In this document: piece after piece, positions 15,684 to 23,688 of the stretch | Layout: each line of letters opens with the position of its first letter | How positions within the stretch are numbered: position 1 is the first letter of the stretch | DNA from: Anaerolineales bacterium | GTDB taxonomy: Bacteria; Chloroflexota; Anaerolineae; Anaerolineales; Villigracilaceae | DNA length: 46,985 nt | Assembly: GCA_020060625.1 (NCBI GenBank) | Contig: JAGUZU010000074.1 | Span: 1-46,985 of the forward strand | Reading direction: 5' to 3' | Translations under genes and position numbers: made by a program | Notes under the pieces: generated by a model | The model's database searches: none | The model's input: only the letters and a program-made list of their open reading frames with translations | What the model was told of the DNA's origin: nothing

Positions 15684-16475
15684 CTAGGCAGCGGATTCTT
15701 CGCCTTCGACCACTGTTTCATATTTTTCGCGCACCCAGTCATAGCCGTGTTCTTCGAGGTGCAAGGCAAGGTCGGGACCGCCGGATTCGACGATCTGCCC
15801 GTTCATCATCACGTGAACGAAGTGCGGCTTGATGTAGTTCAACAGGCGTTGATAATGTGTGATGACCAGCACGCCAAGTTCGGGTCCGGCAAGAGCGTTG
15901 ACGCCTTCCGAGACGACGCGCAGCGCATCGATATCCAGACCTGAATCTGTTTCGTCCAAAATGGCAATTTCCGGTCTGAGGGTTGCCATCTGCAATATCT
16001 CGGCGCGTTTCTTCTCGCCGCCGGAGAAACCATCGTTGAGGTAGCGCCCCGCAAAGGCATGATCCATCTTGAGCGTACCCATTTTTTCCTTCAACATCTT
16101 GCGGAATTCGGGAATGGGCATACCCTTGTCTTCCGGGTTTGCGGCGCGGCGGCGGGCGTTGATTGCCGAGCGCAGGAAGTTCGCCACTGTCACGCCGGGG
16201 ATGGCGACAGGATATTGGAAGGCAAGAAAAATTCCCTCGCGGGAACGTTCGTCGGGTTCGAGTTCGAGGACGTTCCTGCCCTTGAAGAGTATCTCACCCT
16301 CTGTAACAGTGTAATTGGGGTGCCCCATCAACGTATACGCAAGCGTGGATTTTCCCGTGCCGTTCGGTCCCATTATGGCGTGAATTTCGCCCTGTTTGAT
16401 GGTGAGGGAAAGCCCCTTAAGGATTTCCTTATCCTCGATGCTGACGTGCAGATTCTTGATTTCAAGTTGCGACAT
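15684..16475 (-). CDS. sufC: Fe-S assembly ATPase SufC
   Basis: A 263-residue ABC-type ATPase that powers the SufBCD complex. Walker A is GPNGTGKST (about residues 36-44). The Q-loop region is [13 protein letters not shown]. The ABC signature is [11 protein letters not shown], Walker B is [12 protein letters not shown], and the H-loop lies in [10 protein letters not shown]. It is the first gene of the SUF operon, read from a near-perfect sigma-70 promoter at 16555-16583 with a leader of about 70 nt and a GAGGAG ribosome-binding site. A SufR-type operator motif overlaps and extends upstream of the -35. Confidence 0.97.
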   Translation of the reverse strand: MSQLEIKNLHVSIEDKEILKGLSLTIKQGEIHAIMGPNGTGKSTLAYTLMGHPNYTVTEGEILFKGRNVLELEPDERSREGIFLAFQYPVAIPGVTVANFLRSAINARRRAANPEDKGMPIPEFRKMLKEKMGTLKMDHAFAGRYLNDGFSGGEKKRAEILQMATLRPEIAILDETDSGLDIDALRVVSEGVNALAGPELGVLVITHYQRLLNYIKPHFVHVMMNGQIVESGGPDLALHLEEHGYDWVREKYETVVEGEESAA

Positions 16476-16554
16476 TCTGATATTGCTCCTCGGAAAATGA
16501 CCGCTTAAACGGTATTTTGTAAACCATTTCTGGCGTTTTTATTGAATTCGCGTC

Positions 16555-16615
16555 ATTATAGCAGGGTCAGGTGAAATTGTCAAATATTTATGATATTTTT
16601 CTAGTATATTCGACA
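16555..16615 (-). promoter_or_regulatory. SUF operon promoter and putative SufR operator
   Basis: On the minus strand, TTGACA (complement of 16578-16583) and TATAAT (complement of 16555-16560) are exact consensus boxes 17 nt apart. Adjoining the -35 is the motif at 16582-16615, beginning AAATATTTATGATATTT. It recurs with about 31 of 34 positions identical in front of sufR (19969-20001). Its ends TGTCAAATAT and ATATTCGACA are inverted. This is most simply a SufR binding site. Confidence 0.85.
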
Positions 16616-16668
16616 CAGAAAGGAAGTTTTGGTAGTGGCTCAAGCAAATGGTTACGGTCTGGATATTC

Positions 16669-16734
16669 ACCGCAGAGGCGCGGAGTTCGCAGAGTTTTTA
16701 AGGTTTTTCTCCGCGTTCCCTGCGGCTCTGCGGT
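16669..16734. repeat. GCAGAG-type palindromic repeat, copy 1
   Basis: A 66-bp imperfect palindrome running from ACCGCAGAGGCGCGGAG to CGGCTCTGCGGT, with a T-rich centre. It lies in the 378-nt gene-free stretch between sufC and the phosphatase gene. Besides the promoter/operator, I see nothing else in that stretch. Related copies are at 29241-29306 and 46922-46985. Confidence 0.75.
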
Positions 16735-16854
16735 AAAAAATAACCAGCATCATTTACGCAAGCCCAAGACCGAAGTTTTTATATCAAATTCATGCCATAC
16801 ACAAAAAATCATGGCGGGTGAACCTATAATGTAAGGGGTATTAGGAGCGCAACG

Positions 16855-19800
16855 ATGAGAATTCGCATAATACTTTCAGCTTTGCTGCTTGGGCTTATTT
16901 CCGTATCCATCCAAAGCCCATCTGCAAATGCCCAAAGTGACCGTGTCATTTTTGCCGTCATTGGCGACTATGGACTTGCGGGTCAAGCCGAAGCGGATGT
17001 GGCAAATCTGGTCAAAAGCTGGAACCCGGATTTCATTGTCACGACGGGAGACAACAACTATCCAGACGGCACTTCAGAGGTCATAGATCAAAATATCGGG
17101 CAGTATTATCACGAGTACATTTTTCCTTACAAAGGAACGTATGGAAGCGGGGGGACAACAAAAAGATTCTTCCCAAGCATCGGGAATCATGATTGGGGCG
17201 TCAATTCGGGAAAAGCGTTCTTCGATTATTTCAGCATTCGCAATCAACAATCTTTTTATGAATTTGTCCAAGGACCCGTTCATTTCTTTATTCTAAACAG
17301 CAACCGGGAGGAACCAGACGGCGTCAGCCCCACATCACCGCAGGGAAAGTGGTTGAAAAAAAGCCTGGCAGCATCCACGTCAGTATTTAACGTGGTTGTC
17401 TTCCATCACCCGCCTTACTCATCCGGGAGACATGGGTCGAACATCTACATGCAGTGGCCCTTCAAGGAATGGGGCGCAGACGTCGTGCTTTCAGGTCACG
17501 ATCATACCTATGAAAGGCTTGTCGTTAATGGAATGCCATATTTCGTCAACGGGATCGGGGGTGCGGAGCTATATTATTTCAACCCGCCTCTGCCGGAAAG
17601 CCAGTCGCGCTTCAACCAGGATTTTGGCGCGATGCGCGTGGAGGCGACCAGCGCGTATATGAAATTCCAAACGATCACTCGCGCAGGGTTATTGGTGGAC
17701 GAATACACAATCGGGCAAAATATCCCCATTGTTACAGCGATTACCGCAATCAACCAATCCCCTACAAACGCAAGTGTTCTCAATTTTCAGGTCAGTTTTT
17801 CGGAATCCGTGACAGGCGTCGATGCTTCCGACTTCACTCTCTCGACGAATCTCAATGGAGCAGCAATTGAAAATGTCAACGGTTCTGGAAACACATACAC
17901 GGTTTCAGTCTCGTCCGGCAATGGCGACGGGGCGCTCCGCCTCGACCTGACCGACAACGACTCCATTATGAACAGTCTGGGAAACAGCCTTGGCGGACCA
18001 GGCGTTGGCAATGGGTCGTTCACAGACGGTCAAACGTATGTTGTAGACAAAACTCCGCCGAGCATCGTCTCCATTACGCGGAACAATCCAAATCCCACGA
18101 ACGCATCCAATGTGGAGTTTGCCGTTATTTTTTCCGAGCCTGTAAATGGCGTGGACCTTGCAGATTTTGGTTTGGCAACCAGCACAGGCGCTCAAATCAC
18201 CCACATTACCGGCTCTGGAAATTTGTATCTTGTCTCTGTACTGACGGGTACTGGCGACGATGCTTTGCGCCTTGATTTCATGGACAACGACAGCGTTGTA
18301 GACCTGGCGGGCAACGCCACAAACGCGGGCTTTTCCAACGGTGAAACCTACGCAATTGACCGAAGCATACCGCACGTAACATCCATTGTGCGCGCGGATC
18401 AAGGCAACGCCTCCAGCGTGGATTTCACTGTCAGTTTTTCAGAAGCAGTGAGCGGCGTGGATGGAAGCGACTTTTTCGTATCCACAATAAACGGGGCGAC
18501 CATTGCAAATGTGAGCGGCTCCGGCGATACTTATACAGTCTCTTTGTCTCTGAACCCTGGAAACGACGTCGTCAAACTTGATTTAATAGACGATGACAGC
18601 ATCGTTGACGACGCTGACAACAGGCTTGGAGGCATGGGAGCCGGCAATGGAAATTTCACAAACGGGGAGGTGATTTCCATCAGTCAATATGCGCCCAGCG
18701 CAACGTCCATCTTGCGCGCCGGATCAACCCCCACCAATGCAGCCAGCGTGGATTTCATCGTCACATTCTCAGAACCCGTGAACGGTGTGGACACGACAGA
18801 TTTTGTCATCACAGGCGGAACAAATGCTTTCATTCTCAAGATCGATAATGTGAATCCTTTTTATGTCGTTACTGTGGATACAGGTTTGAGCGAAGGCAAT
18901 CTCAAACTGGATTTGGTGGACGACGATAGCATCCGAAACTTAAATGGTATCAGCCTTGGCGGCGAAGGCTTGGGGAATGCAAATTTCACGAACGGGGAAT
19001 CTTTTTTGATGGATAGAACTCCCCCAAGAATCACATCCATCACACGCGCAGGCAGAAACCCAGCCATTGACCCCAGCGTGGATTTTATCGTCACATTTTC
19101 CGAGCCGGTTTCCGGTCTTGATGCTTCTGATTTTGTTGTAACAACATCCAACCTTAAAGCCTTTATCATAAACCTTCAAAATGCGAATCCGTTCCATGTG
19201 GTTTCTGTAAATGGCGGCGCGGGCTCGGGCGCAATTCGCCTCGACTTGATTGACGATCTCAGCATTACCGATCTGGCGGGGAATCATCTGAACAATGGAA
19301 GCGGAAATGGCAACTTCACCACAGGCGAATCATTTACAATCGCAAAAATTCCGGTCAATTTCCCCGCGCCGGTCATATTGAATTCGAATCGCTACACGCT
19401 GATAAACAATCCCACCCCTTCTTTTTCATGGAATTCGATTCGCAACGCCCGCGCATACGAACTCTTCCTTGCGCTGGACCCTGGCTTCAGTCAAATCATC
19501 CTTACTCAAACCGTTGATAAAACCAGTTTCACGCCAAACATGCCGTTAAACGACGGCACGTATTATCTGCAAGTGCGAGCCTATAACATTGACCTCAACC
19601 CGGGAAAGTTCAGCAAGCCATTTACATTCATATTGGACACCACGCCTCCTCCCCCGCCGACGCTGGTCAGCCCGCCCAATCAATCCGCTTCCCCGAATCG
19701 GCCTCTCCTGCAATGGCAGTCGCTCGGCAGACAGGTGCAGTACGAGGTGCAACTCGATAACGATCCAGGGTTTTCCAATCCCAAATTCAAGAGCGTGACT

Positions 19801-19926
19801 ACAAAAACATCCATCCGAACCGGACTTCTTTCACGGGACGCCACTTACTACTGGCGCATGCGAGCAAAGGATAAAGCCGGAAATTGGGGCGAATGGTCGG
19901 AAAGTTTTGTGTTTTCCATGCCGTGA
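16855..19926 (+). CDS. Secreted purple-acid-phosphatase-like metallophosphoesterase with Ig-like repeats
   Basis: A 1023-residue exported protein with a signal peptide (about 1-26, ending ANA). Residues 30-290 form a calcineurin-like metallophosphoesterase domain with GDYG, GDNNY, GNHDWG, FHHPPYSSG and GHDHTYER, so all metal ligands are present. Five tandem repeats of about 105-110 residues follow (about 290-830). Each has FxVxFSExVxGVDxxDF, then a Gly-rich turn, L.LDL.D.DSI and GNGxFTxGExxxxDxxPP, resembling bacterial Ig-like adhesion modules. Two fibronectin-like domains end the protein (about 835-1023). It is likely a cell-surface or secreted phosphomonoesterase; the substrate is unknown. 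AGGAG precedes the ATG. It lies between the SUF operon and sufR with no obvious functional tie. Confidence 0.9.
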   Translation: MRIRIILSALLLGLISVSIQSPSANAQSDRVIFAVIGDYGLAGQAEADVANLVKSWNPDFIVTTGDNNYPDGTSEVIDQNIGQYYHEYIFPYKGTYGSGGTTKRFFPSIGNHDWGVNSGKAFFDYFSIRNQQSFYEFVQGPVHFFILNSNREEPDGVSPTSPQGKWLKKSLAASTSVFNVVVFHHPPYSSGRHGSNIYMQWPFKEWGADVVLSGHDHTYERLVVNGMPYFVNGIGGAELYYFNPPLPESQSRFNQDFGAMRVEATSAYMKFQTITRAGLLVDEYTIGQNIPIVTAITAINQSPTNASVLNFQVSFSESVTGVDASDFTLSTNLNGAAIENVNGSGNTYTVSVSSGNGDGALRLDLTDNDSIMNSLGNSLGGPGVGNGSFTDGQTYVVDKTPPSIVSITRNNPNPTNASNVEFAVIFSEPVNGVDLADFGLATSTGAQITHITGSGNLYLVSVLTGTGDDALRLDFMDNDSVVDLAGNATNAGFSNGETYAIDRSIPHVTSIVRADQGNASSVDFTVSFSEAVSGVDGSDFFVSTINGATIANVSGSGDTYTVSLSLNPGNDVVKLDLIDDDSIVDDADNRLGGMGAGNGNFTNGEVISISQYAPSATSILRAGSTPTNAASVDFIVTFSEPVNGVDTTDFVITGGTNAFILKIDNVNPFYVVTVDTGLSEGNLKLDLVDDDSIRNLNGISLGGEGLGNANFTNGESFLMDRTPPRITSITRAGRNPAIDPSVDFIVTFSEPVSGLDASDFVVTTSNLKAFIINLQNANPFHVVSVNGGAGSGAIRLDLIDDLSITDLAGNHLNNGSGNGNFTTGESFTIAKIPVNFPAPVILNSNRYTLINNPTPSFSWNSIRNARAYELFLALDPGFSQIILTQTVDKTSFTPNMPLNDGTYYLQVRAYNIDLNPGKFSKPFTFILDTTPPPPPTLVSPPNQSASPNRPLLQWQSLGRQVQYEVQLDNDPGFSNPKFKSVTTKTSIRTGLLSRDATYYWRMRAKDKAGNWGEWSESFVFSMP

Positions 19927-19968
19927 TACGACTCAAACACCGTCAACATATCGGGGCAATCATCTAAT

Positions 19969-20024
19969 AAATATTTATGATATTTATCTAATATATTGAC
20001 ATTCTCCCCTCACTTGGTTATACT
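19969..20024 (+). promoter_or_regulatory. sufR promoter and putative SufR operator
   Basis: TTGACA (19996-20001) and TATACT (20019-20024) are 17 nt apart. The operator-like motif 19969-20001 nearly matches the one at sufC and again ends in the -35. The predicted transcription start falls on or next to the A of the ATG at 20032, so the sufR mRNA is probably leaderless. The arrangement implies autoregulation. Confidence 0.85.
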
Positions 20025-20031
20025 CCCCGCC

Positions 20032-20655
20032 ATGAACTCCACGCGAGACAAAATCCTGCAAACCCTGCTGAAAAAGCCGCGCTCCACCATCAATGACCTA
20101 GCGGAAGCCGTCGGCATCAACCCAATTTCCGTGCGCCATCACCTGACGAACCTTCAAATGGAGGGATTGGTCGAATCGCAGGAGGAGCGGCATGGTGTGG
20201 GACGTCCGCGTCTGGTGTACATACTCACGGATGAGGGGATGGAACGCTTTCCCACACGTTACCTGCGCCTCGCCACCCGCCTCATCGCTCAGATGAAAGA
20301 TTCCATGCCGCAGCCGATGGTGAGTAAGATGTTCGGTCAGATCGCGGAAGACCTTGCCAGCGAGTACGCCAAAGACATCAAGGGATTGAGTATGGAGGAG
20401 CGTCTTGACCTCGTCAAGAGTCTACTGGCGCAGGAAGGCTTTACTGTGGAGTGGGAGAAGAAAAACGGACAGTACGAGATCCATGAAATTTCATGCCCGT
20501 ACTACCAGATCGGCATTACCCACCCTGAAGTCTGCACCATGGACCAGACACTGATCTCGAAAATGCTTGCCCTGCCTGCGAACAAAGTTCAGTGCATTCT
20601 GGACGGCAACGCGCATTGCGTCTATGTCGTCCAGCCAGCGATCAAGGCAAAATAA
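20032..20655 (+). CDS. sufR: SufR-type Fe-S-sensing transcriptional regulator
   Basis: A 207-residue DNA-binding protein. The N-terminal winged helix (about 1-70) has ILQTLLKKPRSTINDLAEAVGINPISVRHHLTNLQ and a wing with GVGRPRLVY. The C-terminal half holds four cysteines, C155, C168, C188 and C196, as expected for the cluster-binding site of SufR. SufR represses SUF genes when its cluster is intact. I start it at 20032 (MNSTRDKI); the frame extends 12 codons upstream into the promoter. SufT-like gene 20671-21018 follows 15 nt after the stop. The matching operators at sufC and sufR support the assignment. Confidence 0.92.
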   Translation: MNSTRDKILQTLLKKPRSTINDLAEAVGINPISVRHHLTNLQMEGLVESQEERHGVGRPRLVYILTDEGMERFPTRYLRLATRLIAQMKDSMPQPMVSKMFGQIAEDLASEYAKDIKGLSMEERLDLVKSLLAQEGFTVEWEKKNGQYEIHEISCPYYQIGITHPEVCTMDQTLISKMLALPANKVQCILDGNAHCVYVVQPAIKAK

Positions 20656-20670
20656 ACAAAAAGAGGAAAT

Positions 20671-21018
20671 ATGAGCGACTCTGAAATCAAAGAAATTCAG
20701 TGGACTATCCACACCACGCACCCCGAAATGGTCAAACCCGCCCGTGAAAAATTGTCGGAAGTGGTGGACCCCGAAATTGGAATGAACATCATCCAGCTGG
20801 GTCTGGTGCGCGATATTGAGATCGAAAACAACATCGCCCGTTTGAAGATGATCCTCACCACGCCATTCTGTCCTTACGGTCCCGCCATGATCGAGATGAC
20901 CAAAGCCAAAGCCACCGAAGGGCTGAACATGCCCGTCACCGTGGAAATGGGTATGGATATGTGGGATTTCTCCATGATGGAAGACCCCTCCGCGCTGGAC
21001 TGGGGAATGTACGCATAG
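20671..21018 (+). CDS. SufT-like MIP18/DUF59 protein
   Basis: A 115-residue protein of the MIP18 (DUF59) family. It has the conserved VVDPEIGMNIIQLGLVRDIEI at about residues 30-50 and the TTPFCPYGPAMIEM segment with the conserved Cys. Family members (SufT, PaaD, eukaryotic CIA2) help deliver or mature Fe-S clusters. Co-transcription with sufR, behind AGAGGAAAT, fits a SufT role. The N- and C-terminal extensions are short and Met/Asp-rich (MGMDMWDFSMMEDPS). It ends in the TAG that abuts an 8-nt-period array and a strong terminator. Confidence 0.88.
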   Translation: MSDSEIKEIQWTIHTTHPEMVKPAREKLSEVVDPEIGMNIIQLGLVRDIEIENNIARLKMILTTPFCPYGPAMIEMTKAKATEGLNMPVTVEMGMDMWDFSMMEDPSALDWGMYA

Positions 21019-21045
21019 TAGTTTGGTAGTTGGTTAGCTTGGTAG
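21019..21045. repeat. 8-nt-period array downstream of the SufT-like gene
   Basis: TAG occurs at 21019, 21027, 21035 and 21043, exactly 8 nt apart, in a T/G-rich context. Only one orientation is seen, so this is a half array compared with 10187-10248 and 10643-10727. It lies between the stop codon and the terminator. Confidence 0.6.
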
Positions 21046-21048
21046 TCG

Positions 21049-21085
21049 AAAAGACGCCATCCATTTCGGATCGGCGTCTTTTTTT
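21049..21085 (+). terminator. Terminator of the sufR operon
   Basis: AAAAGACGCC (21049-21058) pairs with GGCGTCTTTT (21073-21082). The stem is extended by ATCC/GGAT with one bulged base, and T runs follow. It is convergent with the XRE-cupin gene. Confidence 0.92.
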
Positions 21086-21112
21086 ATCTTTCCACTCCCC
21101 GCCAGTTACCCA

Positions 21113-21721
21113 TCATCTTTTCTTCAAGTGCATTACATGCGGCTGTTCGCCTTCCGCAAACCCCGAAATAATGACCAGGGCGGTAACCACATTGGCGCCA
21201 GGATTGCGCCAGCGATGCCGTAATTTGGAGGCGAACAACAGGCTGTCTCCCGCCTCCAAATGAAACAACTCCTTTTCGACAAAATAATCCAACTGCCCGC
21301 GCAGGCACAGCACAAATTCATGCCCCGAATGGACAATGTTATTCGGACCGCACGAAGCCCCGCTTTCCAGCGTCAACATGAACGGCTCCACCCTTCCCAC
21401 AAACTGTTCCCCGCCGAGCGCCTCGAAAACGCCCCGCGTAAACGACAAACGGGTGCGCTCATCGTGTTTCAAAAAAATCACCTGCCGTTTTTCGTTTTCA
21501 GTGCCGAAAAACGCGGTGATCGAAACGCCCAATGCGTCTGCCAATTTATACAACGTGCTGACCGAAGGCGACGTCTTGCCGCGCTCGATCATCGAAAGCG
21601 CGTTTGCAGAAAGTCCGCTTCTGGCGGCAAGCGCCCGCATCGAAATCCCCTGCGCCTCCCGCAGTTCCCGCAAACGTGTTGAAACATCCACAGACATTGC
21701 CTCTCTTTGAAATGTATCCAT
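21113..21721 (-). CDS. XRE-family transcriptional regulator with cupin domain
   Basis: A 202-residue regulator. Residues about 10-70 form a lambda-repressor-like helix-turn-helix (TRLRELREAQGISMRALAARSGLSANALSMIERGKTSPS...). Residues about 110-195 form a cupin beta-barrel (SGHEFVLCLRGQLDYFVEKELFHLEAGDSLLFASKLRHRWRN). Such proteins often sense small ligands; the ligand here is unknown. I start it at 21721 (MDTFQREAM), behind GGAG. An upstream ATG adds 19 residues without family support. It is divergent from the ArsR-type gene across a 185-bp region with repeated operators, so the two may share control. Confidence 0.87.
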   Translation of the reverse strand: MDTFQREAMSVDVSTRLRELREAQGISMRALAARSGLSANALSMIERGKTSPSVSTLYKLADALGVSITAFFGTENEKRQVIFLKHDERTRLSFTRGVFEALGGEQFVGRVEPFMLTLESGASCGPNNIVHSGHEFVLCLRGQLDYFVEKELFHLEAGDSLLFASKLRHRWRNPGANVVTALVIISGFAEGEQPHVMHLKKR

Positions 21722-21790
21722 AAATATCTCCACTAAAAAGCGAACGAACGGCTTTTCGAAACGCTGAAATCTCCCCAAAATTATACCCCC

Positions 21791-21833
21791 AAATTAATGT
21801 GACATTAAACAAAAATTAATGTGACACATCACA
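21791..21833. promoter_or_regulatory. Paired operator-like sites between XRE-cupin and ArsR genes
   Basis: AAATTAATGTGACA occurs at 21791-21804 and again at 21813-21826, 22 bp apart (two helical turns). The first copy lies in the dyad TTAATG-TGA-CATTAA (21793-21807). The second overlaps TGTGA-CACA-TCACA (21820-21833), which looks like a Crp/Fnr-superfamily half-site pair with a 4-nt gap. A separate palindrome, ATTGTACAAT, follows at about 21836. The likely binder of the first pair is the adjacent ArsR protein. Confidence 0.65.
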
Positions 21834-21906
21834 CTATTGTACAATCTTTCACAAGATTATCATCAACGCATAAATATTCGTTTATTCGCATATAAGCAGG
21901 TAACTT

Positions 21907-22254
21907 ATGGTCAATGCAACCCTTCAACAGGAAATCACCCAACTGGAAGCCAATTTCTGCGCCGCGCTTTCCGACCCCAACCGCCTCCTCATCCTCTACG
22001 CGCTTCATGACGGACCGCGCAACGTCACCGACCTTGCAAACGAACTTGGGATCAACCAGCCCACCACATCGAGGCATCTCAAGATTCTGCGCGAACGCGG
22101 GCTTGTAAACGCGGTCCGCAGCGGCACCACCATCACCTACCACCTTTTCGACACAAGGCTTATCCAGGCGCTTGACATCATGCGAAGCATCATGCGCGAC
22201 CGCCTCGCATATCAAACGAACCTGATCAATGAAACGACACAGGAGAATGTATGA
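21907..22254 (+). CDS. ArsR-family transcriptional regulator
   Basis: A 115-residue winged-helix repressor. The core is ALSDPNRLLILYALHDGPRNVTDLANELGINQPTTSRHLKILRERGLVNAVRSGTTITYHL. The only cysteine (C18, EANFCAALSDPNR) lies in the first helix, so a classic multi-Cys metal site is absent. A redox or other input is possible. Its stop overlaps the start of the octaheme cytochrome gene (ATGTATGA), so it is the first gene of that operon and probably controls it. Repeated operator-like sequences lie about 75-115 nt upstream. Confidence 0.9.
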   Translation: MVNATLQQEITQLEANFCAALSDPNRLLILYALHDGPRNVTDLANELGINQPTTSRHLKILRERGLVNAVRSGTTITYHLFDTRLIQALDIMRSIMRDRLAYQTNLINETTQENV

Positions 22255-23687
22255 AACAACGCTTCCCCACCTGGACCCTGGGGCTGATCGGCATCATATT
22301 GCTGATTCTCATCCCGGTCTTCTACTTTCTTCCCCGTTCCGAGGCAAAGAATAACCCCGCAGGCTACCTGCCCGCCAAAGCCGTCCACGTAGATCACACG
22401 GACATCATCAACGGCGAATTCACCACCGGGCAGGAGGTCACCCGCGCCTGCCTTGAGTGCCACGAAGACGCCGCCGCGCAAGTGATGGCAACCACCCATT
22501 GGACGTGGGAATCGAAAGAATTCGACGTCCCCTGGCGCGACGAGCCTGTCACCATCGGCAAAGCCAACCAGATCAACAACTTCTGCATCAGCTCGCAGGG
22601 CAATCAAAAGAGATGTATGACCTGCCATGTCGGGTATGGATGGGAAGAATATGAAGAATATGATTACACCGTTCAGGAAAACGTGGACTGCCTTGCCTGC
22701 CATGCGGACATGAGCGCATACGCAAAGGGCGAATACGGCGAACCCGCTGAAGGCGTGGACTTGCTCGCCGCAGCGCAAAGCGTCCGCGCTCCCTCGCGCG
22801 ACAACTGTGGAACCTGTCACTTCGACGGCGGCGGCGGCAACGGCGTCAAACACGGCGACCTCGACGAAAGCCTGTACTTCCCAAGTGAATCGCTCGACGT
22901 CCACATGGGCGGCAAATTGGACATGCTATGCACCGACTGCCACTGGACCGAAAACCACCAGATCCTCGGGCGCATGTTGACCGACAACTACACCATTGAC
23001 CCGCAGGAACAAGTCTCCTGCGAGCAATGCCACGTAGACCAACAACACGGCGACGAACGGATCGATATCCACCTCGCGGCAGTCGCCTGCCAAACCTGCC
23101 ACATCCCCGCGCTCGCGCTCGAAGATCCCACCAAAACCTATTGGGACTGGTCGCAGGCGGGTCAGGAAGGACGCGAGGACGATCACTTCACCTACCTCAA
23201 GATCAAGGGTGAGTTCACCTACGATAAAAACTTCGCGCCGACCTATCTCTGGTTCAACGGGAATAACGAATACCGCTACCTGCTCGGCGACCCCGTCAAC
23301 GAGAACGGCGTGACCTATATCAACAAACCCGCCGGGAGTATCACAGACCAGAACGCGAAAATCTTCCCTTTCAAATTACACGTCGCAAAACAACCCTACG
23401 ACACAAACTACAACTACCTGCTCGCCCCCATCACTGCCGGCGAGGACGGCTACTGGACCACCTTCGATTGGGAGAGCGGTTTCCAACTCGCACAGGAACG
23501 CATGGGCTTGCCCTACAGCGGTCAATACGGCTTCGCCACCACCTACATGTACTGGCCCACCACCCACATGGTGCAATCCGCCGACAAAGCCCTGCAATGC
23601 GACTCTTGCCACGGCAAAGAAGGACGCATGGACTGGGAAGCGCTCGGCTACCCCGGCGACCCCATCGAATGGGGCGGGAGGAAATAA
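22251..23687 (+). CDS. Octaheme c-type cytochrome, tetrathionate reductase (OTR) family
   Basis: A 478-residue exported cytochrome with an N-terminal membrane anchor or uncleaved signal (about 9-28). Eight CxxCH heme sites start at residues 67, 122, 147, 186, 227, 257, 280 and 450. Signature blocks such as TTHWTWESKEF, NNFCI, RCMTCHVGYGW, VDCLACH, RDNCGTCHFDGGGGNGVKHGDLD and LDVHMG match the octaheme OTR family as I know it from Shewanella. That enzyme reduces tetrathionate, nitrite and hydroxylamine in vitro, and its physiological role is unsettled. The start overlaps the ArsR stop, and the next cytochrome gene begins right after its stop. It is likely the catalytic subunit of this module. 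Confidence 0.92.
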   Translation: MKQRFPTWTLGLIGIILLILIPVFYFLPRSEAKNNPAGYLPAKAVHVDHTDIINGEFTTGQEVTRACLECHEDAAAQVMATTHWTWESKEFDVPWRDEPVTIGKANQINNFCISSQGNQKRCMTCHVGYGWEEYEEYDYTVQENVDCLACHADMSAYAKGEYGEPAEGVDLLAAAQSVRAPSRDNCGTCHFDGGGGNGVKHGDLDESLYFPSESLDVHMGGKLDMLCTDCHWTENHQILGRMLTDNYTIDPQEQVSCEQCHVDQQHGDERIDIHLAAVACQTCHIPALALEDPTKTYWDWSQAGQEGREDDHFTYLKIKGEFTYDKNFAPTYLWFNGNNEYRYLLGDPVNENGVTYINKPAGSITDQNAKIFPFKLHVAKQPYDTNYNYLLAPITAGEDGYWTTFDWESGFQLAQERMGLPYSGQYGFATTYMYWPTTHMVQSADKALQCDSCHGKEGRMDWEALGYPGDPIEWGGRK

Positions 23688-23688
23688 C

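Noticed and set aside
16571-16834. 87-codon open frame upstream of the phosphatase gene
   Set aside because: It spans the SUF promoter, operator and GCAGAG palindrome, all non-coding features.
22212-22904. A 230-codon open frame on the minus strand
   Set aside because: Antisense to the octaheme cytochrome. The sense strand has regularly spaced CxxCH motifs, so the minus frame is spurious.
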